From DASZCR01 sp035942915 (GTDB lineage Bacteria; Acidobacteriota; Blastocatellia; Pyrinomonadales; Pyrinomonadaceae), in the NCBI GenBank assembly GCA_035942915.1, contig DASZCR010000340.1, positions 1 through 25,934 on the forward strand: a stretch of 25,934 nucleotides of DNA, written 5' to 3'. The position numbers and the translations under genes were made by a program. Below are positions 16,142 through 22,438 of the stretch, in pieces. The first letter of the stretch is position 1; each line of letters starts with the position of its first letter. The notes under the pieces were generated by a model. The model was not told the DNA's origin, did no database searches, and worked only from the letters and a program-made list of their open reading frames with translations.

Positions 16142-16168
16142 ATAATAGCTCAAAGCCGTTTCTTGCAA
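16142..16168 (-). promoter_or_regulatory. Weak candidate promoter for the membrane protein gene
   Basis: Minus-strand TATTAT (16142-16147) with TTGCAA (16163-16168) only 15 bases upstream. The spacer is short, so the -35 may be elsewhere. Confidence 0.25.
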
Positions 16169-16222
16169 GTGAACCGTCTGATGCCCATACTGCATCCATC
16201 AAAGCTCGCAGGTGGCAAGCCC

Positions 16223-16537
16223 TTGCAGAAGATATTCAAAACGATTCTCTCAGCACTGTTCTACACATCCGCGTTCTTCTGGGGGCAGACGGCCTACGCC
16301 GTCGCCGCTGCCGCTGCGCCCGCCGCACAGTTTCTCCACAACGTCGGCGCGAAAGGCTATCTCCTCAAAGACAGCGCCATCAGCGATATCGTCGGCGGCA
16401 TCAAGGCCGTCGCCTCCGGTCACTACTACATCAGCCCCGCCATCTCCGGCTATCTCGTCAACCGCTCGGCGCGTCGCGCAGCCTTCAACCAACGGATGCC
16501 CGGCATGGACGTGCCGGGCGAGCCGGGTTGCGCCTGA
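16223..16537 (+). pseudogene. Decayed NarL/FixJ-type response regulator fragment
   Basis: Positions 16346-16510 read GAKGYLLKDSAISDIVGG, IKAVASGHYYISPAISGYLV and NRSARRAAFNQRMPGMD. This is the end of a NarL-family receiver domain (beta5 Lys region, alpha5) plus the linker that normally leads to the LTPTERRVL helix-turn-helix. Here it ends in VPGEPGCA and a stop at 16537, so the DNA-binding domain is missing. The phospho-acceptor Asp and most of the receiver are also absent. Just upstream, in another frame, is HIRVLLGADGL (16264-16296), similar to a receiver N-terminus (IRVLLADDH), which suggests an internal deletion plus frameshift. The in-frame upstream part from a TTG at 16223 reads like a signal peptide (KIFKTILSALFYTSAFFWGQ), preceded by AGGTGG; this may be chance. 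It lies alone on the plus strand among minus-strand genes. Confidence 0.75.
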
Positions 16538-16538
16538 C

Positions 16539-16553
16539 GCCTGCCGTGCAGGC
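16539..16553. terminator. Short hairpin between convergent pseudogene and GNAT gene
   Basis: GCCTGC-CGT-GCAGGC, a perfect 6-bp stem with a 3-base loop, starts 2 bases past the pseudogene stop and 15 bases past the GNAT stop. No T-run. Possible bidirectional terminator. Confidence 0.3.
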
Positions 16554-16567
16554 CATGCGGATGCGAC

Positions 16568-17023
16568 TCACAACTCTCTCGTCATAAAGACGCTGTACGG
16601 GTCTTCGACGTAATCGGCAAACGGTTCGCAATAGGTAAAGCCGAAACCAGCGTAGAGTTGACGCGCGGGCGCGAAAGCTTCCATCGAGCCTGTCTCTAAA
16701 CTCAGACGGCTGTAGCCGCGCCGCCTCGCTTCGTCGATGATGTGTTGCAGGAGAGTCTTCGCCACGCCCTTTCGCAGGTGTCGCGCGGATGTCCGCATAG
16801 ACTTGATTTCAGCATGACGTGAGTCGAGTTCCTTGAGCGCCCCGCAGCCCAACAACTCGCCATTTTCCCAGACCGTCCAGAACGTAATCTCAGGGCTGCG
16901 CAAAGCCTCGATGTCTAAAGCATGAACGCTCTCAGGCGGCGAGTGGAGATGCATGTTTCGCAGATGCTCCTGCAACAGTTCGTGTATCTCGGAACCGCTC
17001 AGGTCGTCGATTTTGATATCCAT
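16568..17023 (-). CDS. GNAT N-acetyltransferase (YsnE-like)
   Basis: 151 residues from the ATG at 17023 (MDIKIDDLSG), chosen because the family starts this way and GGAG lies 8-12 bases upstream; the in-frame upstream extension to 17053 is unlikely. GNAT features: ITFWTVWENGELLGCGALKE (strands 2-4), AEIKSMRTSARHLRKGVAKT, which carries the R/QxxGxA acetyl-CoA loop (RKGVAKTLL), then LSLETGSMEAFAPARQLYAG and FGFTYCEPFADYVEDPYSVF. The LSLETG...FAPARxLYxxFGF...F.DY..DP.SVF signature fits the YsnE-type subgroup, whose substrates are not well known. Cytosolic. It follows the next GNAT gene by 94 bases, so it may be part of the methyltransferase-GNAT transcript. Confidence 0.9.
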   Translation of the reverse strand: MDIKIDDLSGSEIHELLQEHLRNMHLHSPPESVHALDIEALRSPEITFWTVWENGELLGCGALKELDSRHAEIKSMRTSARHLRKGVAKTLLQHIIDEARRRGYSRLSLETGSMEAFAPARQLYAGFGFTYCEPFADYVEDPYSVFMTREL

Positions 17024-17117
17024 GCCAGACTCCGTCGATGACGCGGCGAGCAAGAAGGCTATCGGGCAATCATCGGGTTAAAGGAGTTGTGGTCAGCGGG
17101 CGACGAAGGAAGGCCGT

Positions 17118-17627
17118 TCATACTGCGTCGAACTCAGGACGGTATTTAACTAAGCCGCGTCGCCCGCCGAGCGCCCCCGTCTCCAACTCGGCCACCATGA
17201 AGACCTCGTCCGGCACTGCGTACACGCTACGCAATCCCTTTCGGCTGGCCGGGATGAAACCGAAGCGCGTGTAATACTCAGGATGTCCGAGCACAAAGAC
17301 CACACGACAGCCGAGGCGCAGACACTCTTTCAATCCCTCGCGAATGAGTCGTGAGCCGATGCCCTGATTTTGATAGGCGGGCAAGACGGCCATCGGCGCA
17401 AGCCCCAACGCCTTAAAATCAGAGTCTTCCGATTCAAGTTGGACGGGGCTGAAGAAGATGTGACCGACGACCTCATCCTGAGCGACGGCGACGAGTGAAA
17501 TCTGCGGGTCAGCCGCGACACGAAGCGCATCGACGAGCGCCGCTTCCTCCGCACGCTCGAACGCCAGTTCATTGACCCGTCGCACGGCGCTGATATCTTC
17601 GGCCGTTTCCGCGCGAACTGTAATCAT
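17118..17627 (-). CDS. GNAT N-acetyltransferase (YhbS-like)
   Basis: 169 residues from the ATG at 17627 (MITVRAETAED), with GGAGGG about 9 bases upstream; longer in-frame starts upstream run into the preceding gene. GNAT features: IRxE-type start, LVAVAQDEVVGHIFFSPVQL, LGLAPMAVLPAYQNQGIGSR with the QNQGIG acetyl-CoA loop near 91-96, and VVFVLGHPEYYTRFGFIPAS, characteristic of YhbS-like enzymes. The ending (VFMVAELETGALGGRRGLVK) is also typical of this group. Substrate unknown. It starts 29 bases after the stop of the methyltransferase gene, same strand, so likely one operon. Confidence 0.92.
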   Translation of the reverse strand: MITVRAETAEDISAVRRVNELAFERAEEAALVDALRVAADPQISLVAVAQDEVVGHIFFSPVQLESEDSDFKALGLAPMAVLPAYQNQGIGSRLIREGLKECLRLGCRVVFVLGHPEYYTRFGFIPASRKGLRSVYAVPDEVFMVAELETGALGGRRGLVKYRPEFDAV

Positions 17628-17656
17628 CAAAAATTCCCTCCGGCAAGAGACGCACG

Positions 17657-18460
17657 TCAGTTCCCCAAAAGGTGCGGACGATAGGCCGCACGGACGTTGA
17701 GCCATGGCGGCGCGATGGATGACAGGTGCACAGGCGTTCCCGGTTCGGCTGCAAAATCGGGCGCGCCGTAGTGCTGCTCCGAGAGACTCAAAACCAGAAA
17801 GCCCTCCGCCACGAGACCGTCCACCAAAGTGCCGAGCGTGTGGCGATATTCTCTCGATGCGCTGATTGGTTCGGAGCGATTCGCCTCTCTGTAAATCCAG
17901 CTTTCATCCTGACAAGTGATTTCCGCGCCATCGACGTAAGGAAGTCGCAGCGTGTAGCCCTCACCGTTCCAGTCTTTGCCTCCGAGACCGAGAAAGAACG
18001 GATTCGCGCACATGAAATGATAGAGACCTCCGACGCGCAGGACGCGCGCCACTTCACGAAAGACCGCGCGCGCATCGGGCACGAAGTTTAACGAGTAAGG
18101 ATGCCAGACGATGTCGAACGACTGCTCGCTCAGACGCGAGAGGTCGCGCATGTCGCCTTCGAGCAGGTTGAGTTTCAACTGATAGTGCGCGGCGGCTTCG
18201 GCGTCCGTCTGCAACTGTGCGGCCGAAATATCGACGACCGTGACATTTGCGCCGAGCAAGGCGAAAGCAACCGACTGCTGGCCGCCGCCGCTTGCCAGAC
18301 ACAGCACGTCTCGTCCTGCCACGTCGCCGAGCCTGCCTTCAGGGTCGAGATACTCCCTCGCAGACTCCTCATCCAAATCAAGCCGGGGTTGCGTGAACAC
18401 AACGTTCGCCCGCGCCAGTGCTTGCCAGCGCCCCACATTGTACTTCGCTACTTCGTCCAC
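17657..18460 (-). CDS. SAM-dependent methyltransferase, GTG start
   Basis: 267 residues from the GTG at 18460, chosen because GGAGG sits 7 bases upstream; the open frame extends to 18613 but without support. Rossmann methyltransferase: VLCLASGGGQQSVAFALLGA (motif I, with SGGGQQ in place of GCGTG) around 52-71, VTVVDISAAQLQTD with the SAM-binding Asp, LLEGDMRDLSRL and FDIVWHPYSLNFVPDARAVF. This ASGGGQQS type of motif I is shared by a family of uncharacterised methyltransferases. The C-terminal part (LYHFMCANPFFLGLGGKDWN, YRHTLGTLVDGLVAEGFLVL) is substrate binding. Probably first gene of an operon with the YhbS-like GNAT. The target is unknown. Confidence 0.9.
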   Translation of the reverse strand: MDEVAKYNVGRWQALARANVVFTQPRLDLDEESAREYLDPEGRLGDVAGRDVLCLASGGGQQSVAFALLGANVTVVDISAAQLQTDAEAAAHYQLKLNLLEGDMRDLSRLSEQSFDIVWHPYSLNFVPDARAVFREVARVLRVGGLYHFMCANPFFLGLGGKDWNGEGYTLRLPYVDGAEITCQDESWIYREANRSEPISASREYRHTLGTLVDGLVAEGFLVLSLSEQHYGAPDFAAEPGTPVHLSSIAPPWLNVRAAYRPHLLGN

Positions 18461-18524
18461 CTTCGCGCCTCCATTCTCTCGCGCTCCCACCGGCCGCCGC
18501 GCCCTTCCGGGATTGCGCTGGCCG

Positions 18525-18553
18525 ATTATACCCGGCCGTATTTCCCCCCCGAA
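18525..18553 (-). promoter_or_regulatory. Candidate promoter with perfect TATAAT before the methyltransferase gene
   Basis: Minus-strand TATAAT at 18525-18530, about 65 bases before the GTG start. The -35 position (18548-18553, TTCGGG) is poor, which would fit an activator-dependent promoter. Confidence 0.45.
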
Positions 18554-18574
18554 GAAGCGTCGAGCAGCAAGCCC

Positions 18575-18603
18575 GCTCGATGTCAGGCCAACGGACATCG
18601 AGC
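18575..18603. repeat. 10-bp perfect inverted repeat upstream of the methyltransferase promoter
   Basis: GCTCGATGTC (18575-18584) and GACATCGAGC (18594-18603) with a 9-base spacer. It sits about 50-75 bases upstream of the TATAAT, where an activator could bind, and about 160 bases past the stop of the regulator gene. It may instead be that gene's terminator; no T-run follows. The rest of the 303-base gap 18461-18763 shows no gene. Confidence 0.45.
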
Positions 18604-18763
18604 AACTCTGCATGACATGTGTCTAGTAAGGCGAGAGCGCGCGAGCGGAAGGTGTTCGACGTGCGTGCGCGGAGGTGGGCTAAATTCAGGGCGGCGCAGG
18701 GCAGCTAAGATGTTTGAGGAAGAAGCCTGCCATCGGCGTCGCGGGGCGTTCCGGCGTCCGGGT

Positions 18764-19510
18764 TCAACTCTTTTTCTTCTCCTCTCTGTGTGCCAGTTCG
18801 CGCCAGGGCGCGTTGTAGATTCTGTCCATCTGCTCCTCCATCAACTCGTAGCACTCGCAGGAGCCTGCGACGAGTCCCTCCGCGTCGAGGATGGTCATCC
18901 GTCCGCGCGTGTAGGTGATAAGCCCCGCCCTTTGCAGCATGTTGGCCGTCGTCGAGACGGTCGGTCGCTGCACGCCGAGCATCTGCGCGATGAACTCCTG
19001 CCGCATCGGAAACTCGTCGCAGCGGACGCGGTTATGCACTAGTTTGAGCCAGCGGCAAAGCCTCTGGTCGAGCGGGTGGAGGCGGTTGCAGGCTGCCGTC
19101 TGCGAGGTCATGGCGAGGAAGGCGTGTGTGTAACGTGCGACGAGCAGGTAGAGCCGTGATTCCGGCCTCCCTATCACCTCTCGGACGAAGTCTTCGGCCT
19201 TCATCACGTGGCCGTAGCCCGGTACCTGCACGAAGGTTCTGGTCGAAGTCGAAGGCATCCGCAACCAGAGTTGGATGCCTATCATCCCCTCTATCCCCAT
19301 CAGTCCGGTCTCGATGGATGAACCGTCGCTCATCTCCTGTATCGTCGAGGTCACGAGGTCGTAAGGGAACAAGACCAGCTTGATTGGCTCGTTCGGCTCA
19401 ATCAACATCTCCTCGAACTCAAGCCCCCTCCACTCAAGGAAGGGGTCGAGTCGCTCCCTCTCCTCTTGCGGCAACGACGCCAGCAACAGATTCTCTTGCC
19501 TCTGAGCCAC
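18764..19510 (-). CDS. Crp/Fnr-family transcriptional regulator (second of tandem pair)
   Basis: 248 residues from the GTG at 19510 (VAQRQENLLLASLP), chosen for GAGGAGG just upstream (only 4 bases spacing) and because its paralogue aligns from the same point; the frame is open to 19663. N-terminal cupin-like effector domain (LLASLPQEERERLDPFLEWR, IETGLMGIEGMIGIQLWL), a dimer helix (TQTAACNRLHPLDQRLCRWL style) and a winged helix-turn-helix (EFIAQMLGVQRPTVSTTANM, then LQRAGLITYTRGRMTILDAE). The cAMP-binding FGExALL...RxA motif of CRP is absent, so another signal is likely. Conserved Cys in AACN and in CECYELMEEQMDR are shared with the neighbour. Confidence 0.9.
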   Translation of the reverse strand: MAQRQENLLLASLPQEERERLDPFLEWRGLEFEEMLIEPNEPIKLVLFPYDLVTSTIQEMSDGSSIETGLMGIEGMIGIQLWLRMPSTSTRTFVQVPGYGHVMKAEDFVREVIGRPESRLYLLVARYTHAFLAMTSQTAACNRLHPLDQRLCRWLKLVHNRVRCDEFPMRQEFIAQMLGVQRPTVSTTANMLQRAGLITYTRGRMTILDAEGLVAGSCECYELMEEQMDRIYNAPWRELAHREEKKKS

Positions 19511-19570
19511 AGTGCCTCCTCTGTCAGCCACCAAAATAAAAGAGTTTAGCTGCTGACGAGTCGGGAAGTC

Positions 19571-19622
19571 TGTACGCAATAGCACCGGGTTTGTACGGTA
19601 GCTGGCAGAAGCTTCGGAAGCT
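19571..19622. promoter_or_regulatory. Repeat-containing region between the tandem regulators
   Basis: TGTACG occurs twice 21 bases apart (19571-19576 and 19592-19597), two helical turns, followed by a 13-base palindrome AGCTTC-G-GAAGCT (19610-19622). These lie 60-110 bases upstream of the GTG at 19510 and could be regulator binding sites; no clear promoter hexamers were found. Confidence 0.3.
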
Positions 19623-19664
19623 GATTGAGAGGGACGACGTTCTGTGGCAGCCCCGACCGTCAAT

Positions 19665-20393
19665 CTATTTATAACGATTGGAAGGTTTGTCGAGGAGGAA
19701 GGTGCGGTCGGTTTGTTCCTTAATCATCTCGTAGCACTCGCAGGCGTGCGCTTCCAGTCCGGGTCTGTCCGTCACCGTGAGATTGCCGCGCGTGTAGTTG
19801 ATAAGCCCTGCTTCCTTCAATTTGTGCGCGACTTCGGAGACGGTCGGGCGACGCACGCCGAGCATCAGTGACAGATACTCCTGTGTCAGCGGAAACTCGT
19901 CGCCCTCGACACGGTCGTGCGTCAGCAGAATCCAGCGGCACATCCGCTCTTCAATCCTGTGCGCGGCGTTACAGGCGGCGTGCTGCTGCACCATGACGTG
20001 GAAAAAGTTGGCGTAGCGCAGCAGCAAGTCGAGGCAGGGGCCACCCTTCTCCTTGATGTGCCGATTGAAATCCTCGGCCTTCATCCTCAACGCCTGACCG
20101 GGAAGTTGCACGATGACCGTGCCGTTGCTGAGTTCGACGCCGTAGACGAGCGAGAGGCCGACGAAGCCTTCCGCGCCCATCAACCCGACCTCGATGGTGT
20201 CGCCGTGCGGCGTCCGCACAACGGTCGAGGTGACTACCCGGTCGAGAAAGTAGACGTACTCGATAGGGTGGTCGAACTCGACGAGCACCTCATCGAACTC
20301 TAAAGAGACCGGCTCAAGATAGGGTTCGAGCCTTTCCCGTTCCTCGACGGGAAGACCGGCTAACAGTTTATTCCCTTGCACGAATCTTCTCAT
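19665..20393 (-). CDS. Crp/Fnr-family transcriptional regulator (first of tandem pair)
   Basis: 242 residues from the ATG at 20393. It parallels the downstream regulator along its length: LLAGLPVEERERLEPYLEPV, VTSTVVRTPHGDTIEVGLMG, LRMKAEDFNRHIKEKGG, QQHAACNAAHRIEERMCRWI and helix-turn-helix EYLSLMLGVRRPTVSEVAHK with KEAGLINYTRGNLTVTDRPG. The C-terminal HACECYEMIKEQTDR is shared with its neighbour. No cAMP-site motif is visible, but the paired Cys (ACN, C-x-C) could be redox or metal sensitive; this is speculative. The ATG lies inside the end of the 60-residue ORF with 26 bases of overlap and lacks a strong Shine-Dalgarno, so translation may be coupled. The two paralogues are separated by about 155 bases. 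Confidence 0.92.
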   Translation of the reverse strand: MRRFVQGNKLLAGLPVEERERLEPYLEPVSLEFDEVLVEFDHPIEYVYFLDRVVTSTVVRTPHGDTIEVGLMGAEGFVGLSLVYGVELSNGTVIVQLPGQALRMKAEDFNRHIKEKGGPCLDLLLRYANFFHVMVQQHAACNAAHRIEERMCRWILLTHDRVEGDEFPLTQEYLSLMLGVRRPTVSEVAHKLKEAGLINYTRGNLTVTDRPGLEAHACECYEMIKEQTDRTFLLDKPSNRYK

Positions 20394-20550
20394 CGGACTT
20401 GCACTCGGCGTCCGCCCCTTCCTCCGCAGGATTATCGCTGAGAGCAGCGATGTGTGGCCGGTTCATCCTCTTGAGCATTTCCCGTTGCGCGGCAATCATC
20501 TCCCTCTGCCGCTGACAATGCGCCTTAATCTCCTCAGACTCCTTCCGCAT
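20368..20550 (-). CDS. Short hydrophilic ORF heading the regulator pair
   Basis: 60 residues, ATG at 20550, overlapping the regulator start by 26 bases. It is highly charged and helical (SEEIKAHCQRQREMIAAQRE, MLKRMNRPHIAALSDNPAEE), with codon choice in line with neighbours. Shine-Dalgarno is weak. It could be a small coiled-coil protein, or a leader that couples translation to the regulator. I do not recognise a family. Confidence 0.5.
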   Translation of the reverse strand: MRKESEEIKAHCQRQREMIAAQREMLKRMNRPHIAALSDNPAEEGADAECKSDEKIRARE

Positions 20551-20650
20551 CGGATTTTCCGGGCGCGCGGTAGAAAAGCCATTCTTTCAACGCCAACGGC
20601 AGATGGGGTAGAGATGGAACGAGCGATAACGAACTGTCCAGCCGGCTGAG

Positions 20651-20700
20651 TATATAAGGCGCGACGGGGTTCGTCTGTCAGGTGTCTGACTCTATCAGAC
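20651..20700 (-). promoter_or_regulatory. Promoter and nested palindromes upstream of the regulator pair
   Basis: On the minus strand CTGACA (20676-20681) is a 5/6 match to a -35 and TATATA (20651-20656) a possible -10 (spacer 19). Overlapping and just upstream of the -35 are two dyads: TCAG-GTGT-CTGA (20678-20689) and GTCTGA-CTCTA-TCAGAC (20684-20700), both perfect. This is where a repressor or autoregulating Crp/Fnr protein would bind. Confidence 0.45.
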
Positions 20701-20743
20701 GACTTCGGAAGAGGGTTTTCAGCAAAGATAGGGTTTGAAGCGG

Positions 20744-21259
20744 CTAGTTCCCGGCCGGCTGTCCGGCGTTGCGTGAGGCGGCGTGGCGCGGCGATTGATA
20801 CGATTGGTCGCGCACGACGACCGTCTCCGGCTCGAAGCGGATGAAGCGGTAATCCTCATCATCCAATATCTCGACGAAGCGCCTGTCCCACTCCTCCACT
20901 TCGCCCATGTAACGGCTCAACAGACGCTTCATCCGCTCCGCATCGTGCGGCATGAGGCGAGCGCGGCCGCGCAGGCCGACGTGCTGCACCAGACCCGTCG
21001 AGACATCAAAATCGACGATTCCGATAGCGCAGCGCGGCTCTCGCTCAATCCGTCTGGGGAACGAATCGGTTCGATAATGACCGATAATCCAGAGCGCGCC
21101 GTCCTCCCACAGAAACCAGACGGGCGACTCGCGTGGGCCTTGCTCGGACGAAGTCGCCAGATGAGCGAACAGCGGGCGCGCGAGAAGGTCTTCGAGGAGA
21201 CGGCGCGCGGCCGCTTCATCGAGGTCGAAATGGCTGCCTGTCTCGCGGACTATTTTCAT
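20744..21259 (-). CDS. Pyridoxamine 5'-phosphate oxidase-family (PPOX) flavoprotein
   Basis: 171 residues from the ATG at 21259. Split-barrel flavin-binding fold: LLEDLLARPLFAHLATSSEQ then GPRESPVWFLWEDGALWIIG, a typical start where the strand after ATxxxGxP binds the cofactor phosphate; then DSFPRRIEREPRCAIGIVDF and GLVQHVGLRGRARLMPHDAE. The middle DAERMKRLLSRYMG and the end FIRFEPETVVVRDQSYQSP complete the domain. Such proteins bind FMN or coenzyme F420 and reduce or oxidise small molecules, or bind heme; the substrate is not predictable. Its stop lies 44 bases before the regulator-promoter palindromes. The Shine-Dalgarno (GAAGAG) is weak. Confidence 0.88.
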   Translation of the reverse strand: MKIVRETGSHFDLDEAAARRLLEDLLARPLFAHLATSSEQGPRESPVWFLWEDGALWIIGHYRTDSFPRRIEREPRCAIGIVDFDVSTGLVQHVGLRGRARLMPHDAERMKRLLSRYMGEVEEWDRRFVEILDDEDYRFIRFEPETVVVRDQSYQSPRHAASRNAGQPAGN

Positions 21260-21415
21260 CTCTCTTCACATCACAGTCCACTGTCAATAGCGTCAACGGA
21301 CGAACCTCAAGACCGTCTCAACCACCCGGCGAAAGGTACACGAGAAGGCATCTCGTCGGCAATCCGTTCGAGCTTGGAGACGGATGTGCTTCAAGCTGGC
21401 GTCAACCAATTCAAC

Positions 21416-21582
21416 GTCGCAGGCTGCGCCGCAACCTGCGACTTTGTCGAGCACGCGCCTTCGCCTTCCGTGCACAGGCGACAGAAGTTAAGCCGCCCCG
21501 CTGCCGCGTGCGACTTGTCTTCGGTAACAAGCTTCTCGGCAGCGGGGCGGCCTACGCTGAACCCGGCGGGGTCGAGCCGCCG
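21416..21582. other. Cluster of strong inverted repeats in a 412-base gene-free gap
   Basis: The gap 21260-21671 has no convincing gene but three strong stems. (1) GTCGCAGG (21416-21423) with CCTGCGAC (21435-21442). (2) A 15-bp perfect GC-rich stem, GCCGCCCCGCTGCCG (21492-21506) with CGGCAGCGGGGCGGC (21537-21551). Its 30-base interior holds a smaller stem CTTGTC/G-TA-ACAAG (21514-21531) capped by a TTCG tetraloop. (3) CGGCGG (21564-21569) with CCGCCG (21577-21582). A fourth small stem, GCCCT-TTC-AGGGC (21666-21678), spans the stop of the gene ending at 21672. No T-run follows the big stem. It could be a small RNA, a long structured terminator, a leader for the PPOX gene or a mobile-repeat relic. 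Confidence 0.6.
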
Positions 21583-21671
21583 CCTGACGCTGCTCTTGCA
21601 ATCTCGAAGGTCAGGAGACGGTTGGCATCTGCGCGGGCGCGTGACTACCCGAACTCTGTTCGTGCGCCCTT

Positions 21672-22115
21672 TCAGGGCAGGAAATCGCAGCCTGCGGAGG
21701 CGAACTCCATATTCCGCGAACCCGTGCCGCCTCCGATGGTGACGCCTATCGAAATGCCGAGTCCCCATTTAATCTCAGGGTGTCCCGGCACGTCGAAGCG
21801 CGGTGTGCCCCATGAAGTCGGTGCCAGCGCAAGCCCATCGTGTGAGGCAATCTTGACCTCGCCGTCATAAATATGCACGGCCGTCACGCAGGCCACCGTC
21901 GAGCCTGTCCTGAATCTGAGTAGCACCGAGCCGACGGTTAATCGATTGTCATCGACGATGACAGGCGTCGGGATGGCGAAGTGAAACCAGTTGCCGGTGT
22001 TGAGCTTCGGCACAATCCGAATGAAGAAGCCCGCGCGCCAGACTGATTCAATCCGGTCTGGGTATTCGATTTGCAGACTGTGGCCGTGAGTCCACATGGC
22101 GTGTGCTAAAGGCAT
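21672..22115 (-). CDS. 147-residue beta-rich protein, DUF6623-like
   Basis: The ATG at 22115 is preceded by AAAGGAG. The sequence begins MPLAHAMWTHGHSLQIEYPD and continues with GNWFHFAIPTPVIVDDNRLT, VGSVLLRFRTGSTVACVTAV and HIYDGEVKIASHDGL. The conserved-looking WTHG, NWFHFAIPTPVIV and VGSV.L.F motifs match a family of about 150-residue proteins that I recall as DUF6623; the name is from memory. Mostly beta strand, no signal peptide, no catalytic motif, and a glycine-rich end (GLGISIGVTIGGGTGSRNME). Probably cytosolic. Role unknown. Own promoter likely at 22253-22281. Confidence 0.8.
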   Translation of the reverse strand: MPLAHAMWTHGHSLQIEYPDRIESVWRAGFFIRIVPKLNTGNWFHFAIPTPVIVDDNRLTVGSVLLRFRTGSTVACVTAVHIYDGEVKIASHDGLALAPTSWGTPRFDVPGHPEIKWGLGISIGVTIGGGTGSRNMEFASAGCDFLP

Positions 22116-22252
22116 GGCCTTTCTCCTTTCAGGAAGTGAGGTTGTGGTTGGCGAGGAGGCACGAACCGCGAGAAGCAGTCGGGAGACTGTTCCGGTTCAT
22201 CTCTGCCGCATCAGTGGTCTTGCAGGAATGAGGACGCGGTCAGGTGGGCTGC

Positions 22253-22281
22253 CTTATACTCTCAATCCTTTGGAAAGTAAA
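22253..22281 (-). promoter_or_regulatory. Candidate promoter of the DUF6623-like gene
   Basis: Minus-strand TTTACT (22276-22281), 17-base spacer, TATAAG (22253-22258), about 140 bases before the ATG at 22115. Confidence 0.4.
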
Positions 22282-22328
22282 GACCCGCACCAACGCGCGT
22301 TCACGTCAACCGATGACAAAGGAAGGAT

Positions 22329-22349
22329 GACGAAAGCCCTGCTTTCGTC
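22329..22349 (-). terminator. Candidate terminator after the zinc-ribbon/coiled-coil operon
   Basis: GACGAAAGC-CCT-GCTTTCGTC, a perfect 9-bp stem with a 3-base loop, 90 bases past the stop at 22439. On the minus strand it is followed by a pyrimidine-rich tract (ATCCTTCCTTT). The rest of the 323-base gap 22116-22438 holds the promoter at 22253-22281 and nothing else I can name. Confidence 0.5.
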
Positions 22350-22438
22350 CGGTCGGGTGCAATGAGTTGTCGGGCGGCGCGTTGAGAGAGTTGAGCGGTA
22401 TTTGGTGAGACATCTCAGGGGTTTGTGCGGCGGCCGCG

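Noticed and set aside
15908..16222. Upstream part of a 209-codon plus-strand frame leading into the response-regulator fragment
   Set aside because: It is antisense to the membrane protein gene, whose start is supported by GAGGAG and four membrane segments. The upstream 100 codons show no domain.
18101..19042. 313-codon open frame on the plus strand
   Set aside because: It is antisense to the methyltransferase and regulator genes, which have clear domains.
20783..21870. Two long plus-strand open frames (319 and 245 codons) across the PPOX gene and the structured gap
   Set aside because: Their first parts are antisense to the PPOX gene, no domain is recognisable, and they pass through strong inverted repeats. 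I treat 21260-21671 as non-coding.
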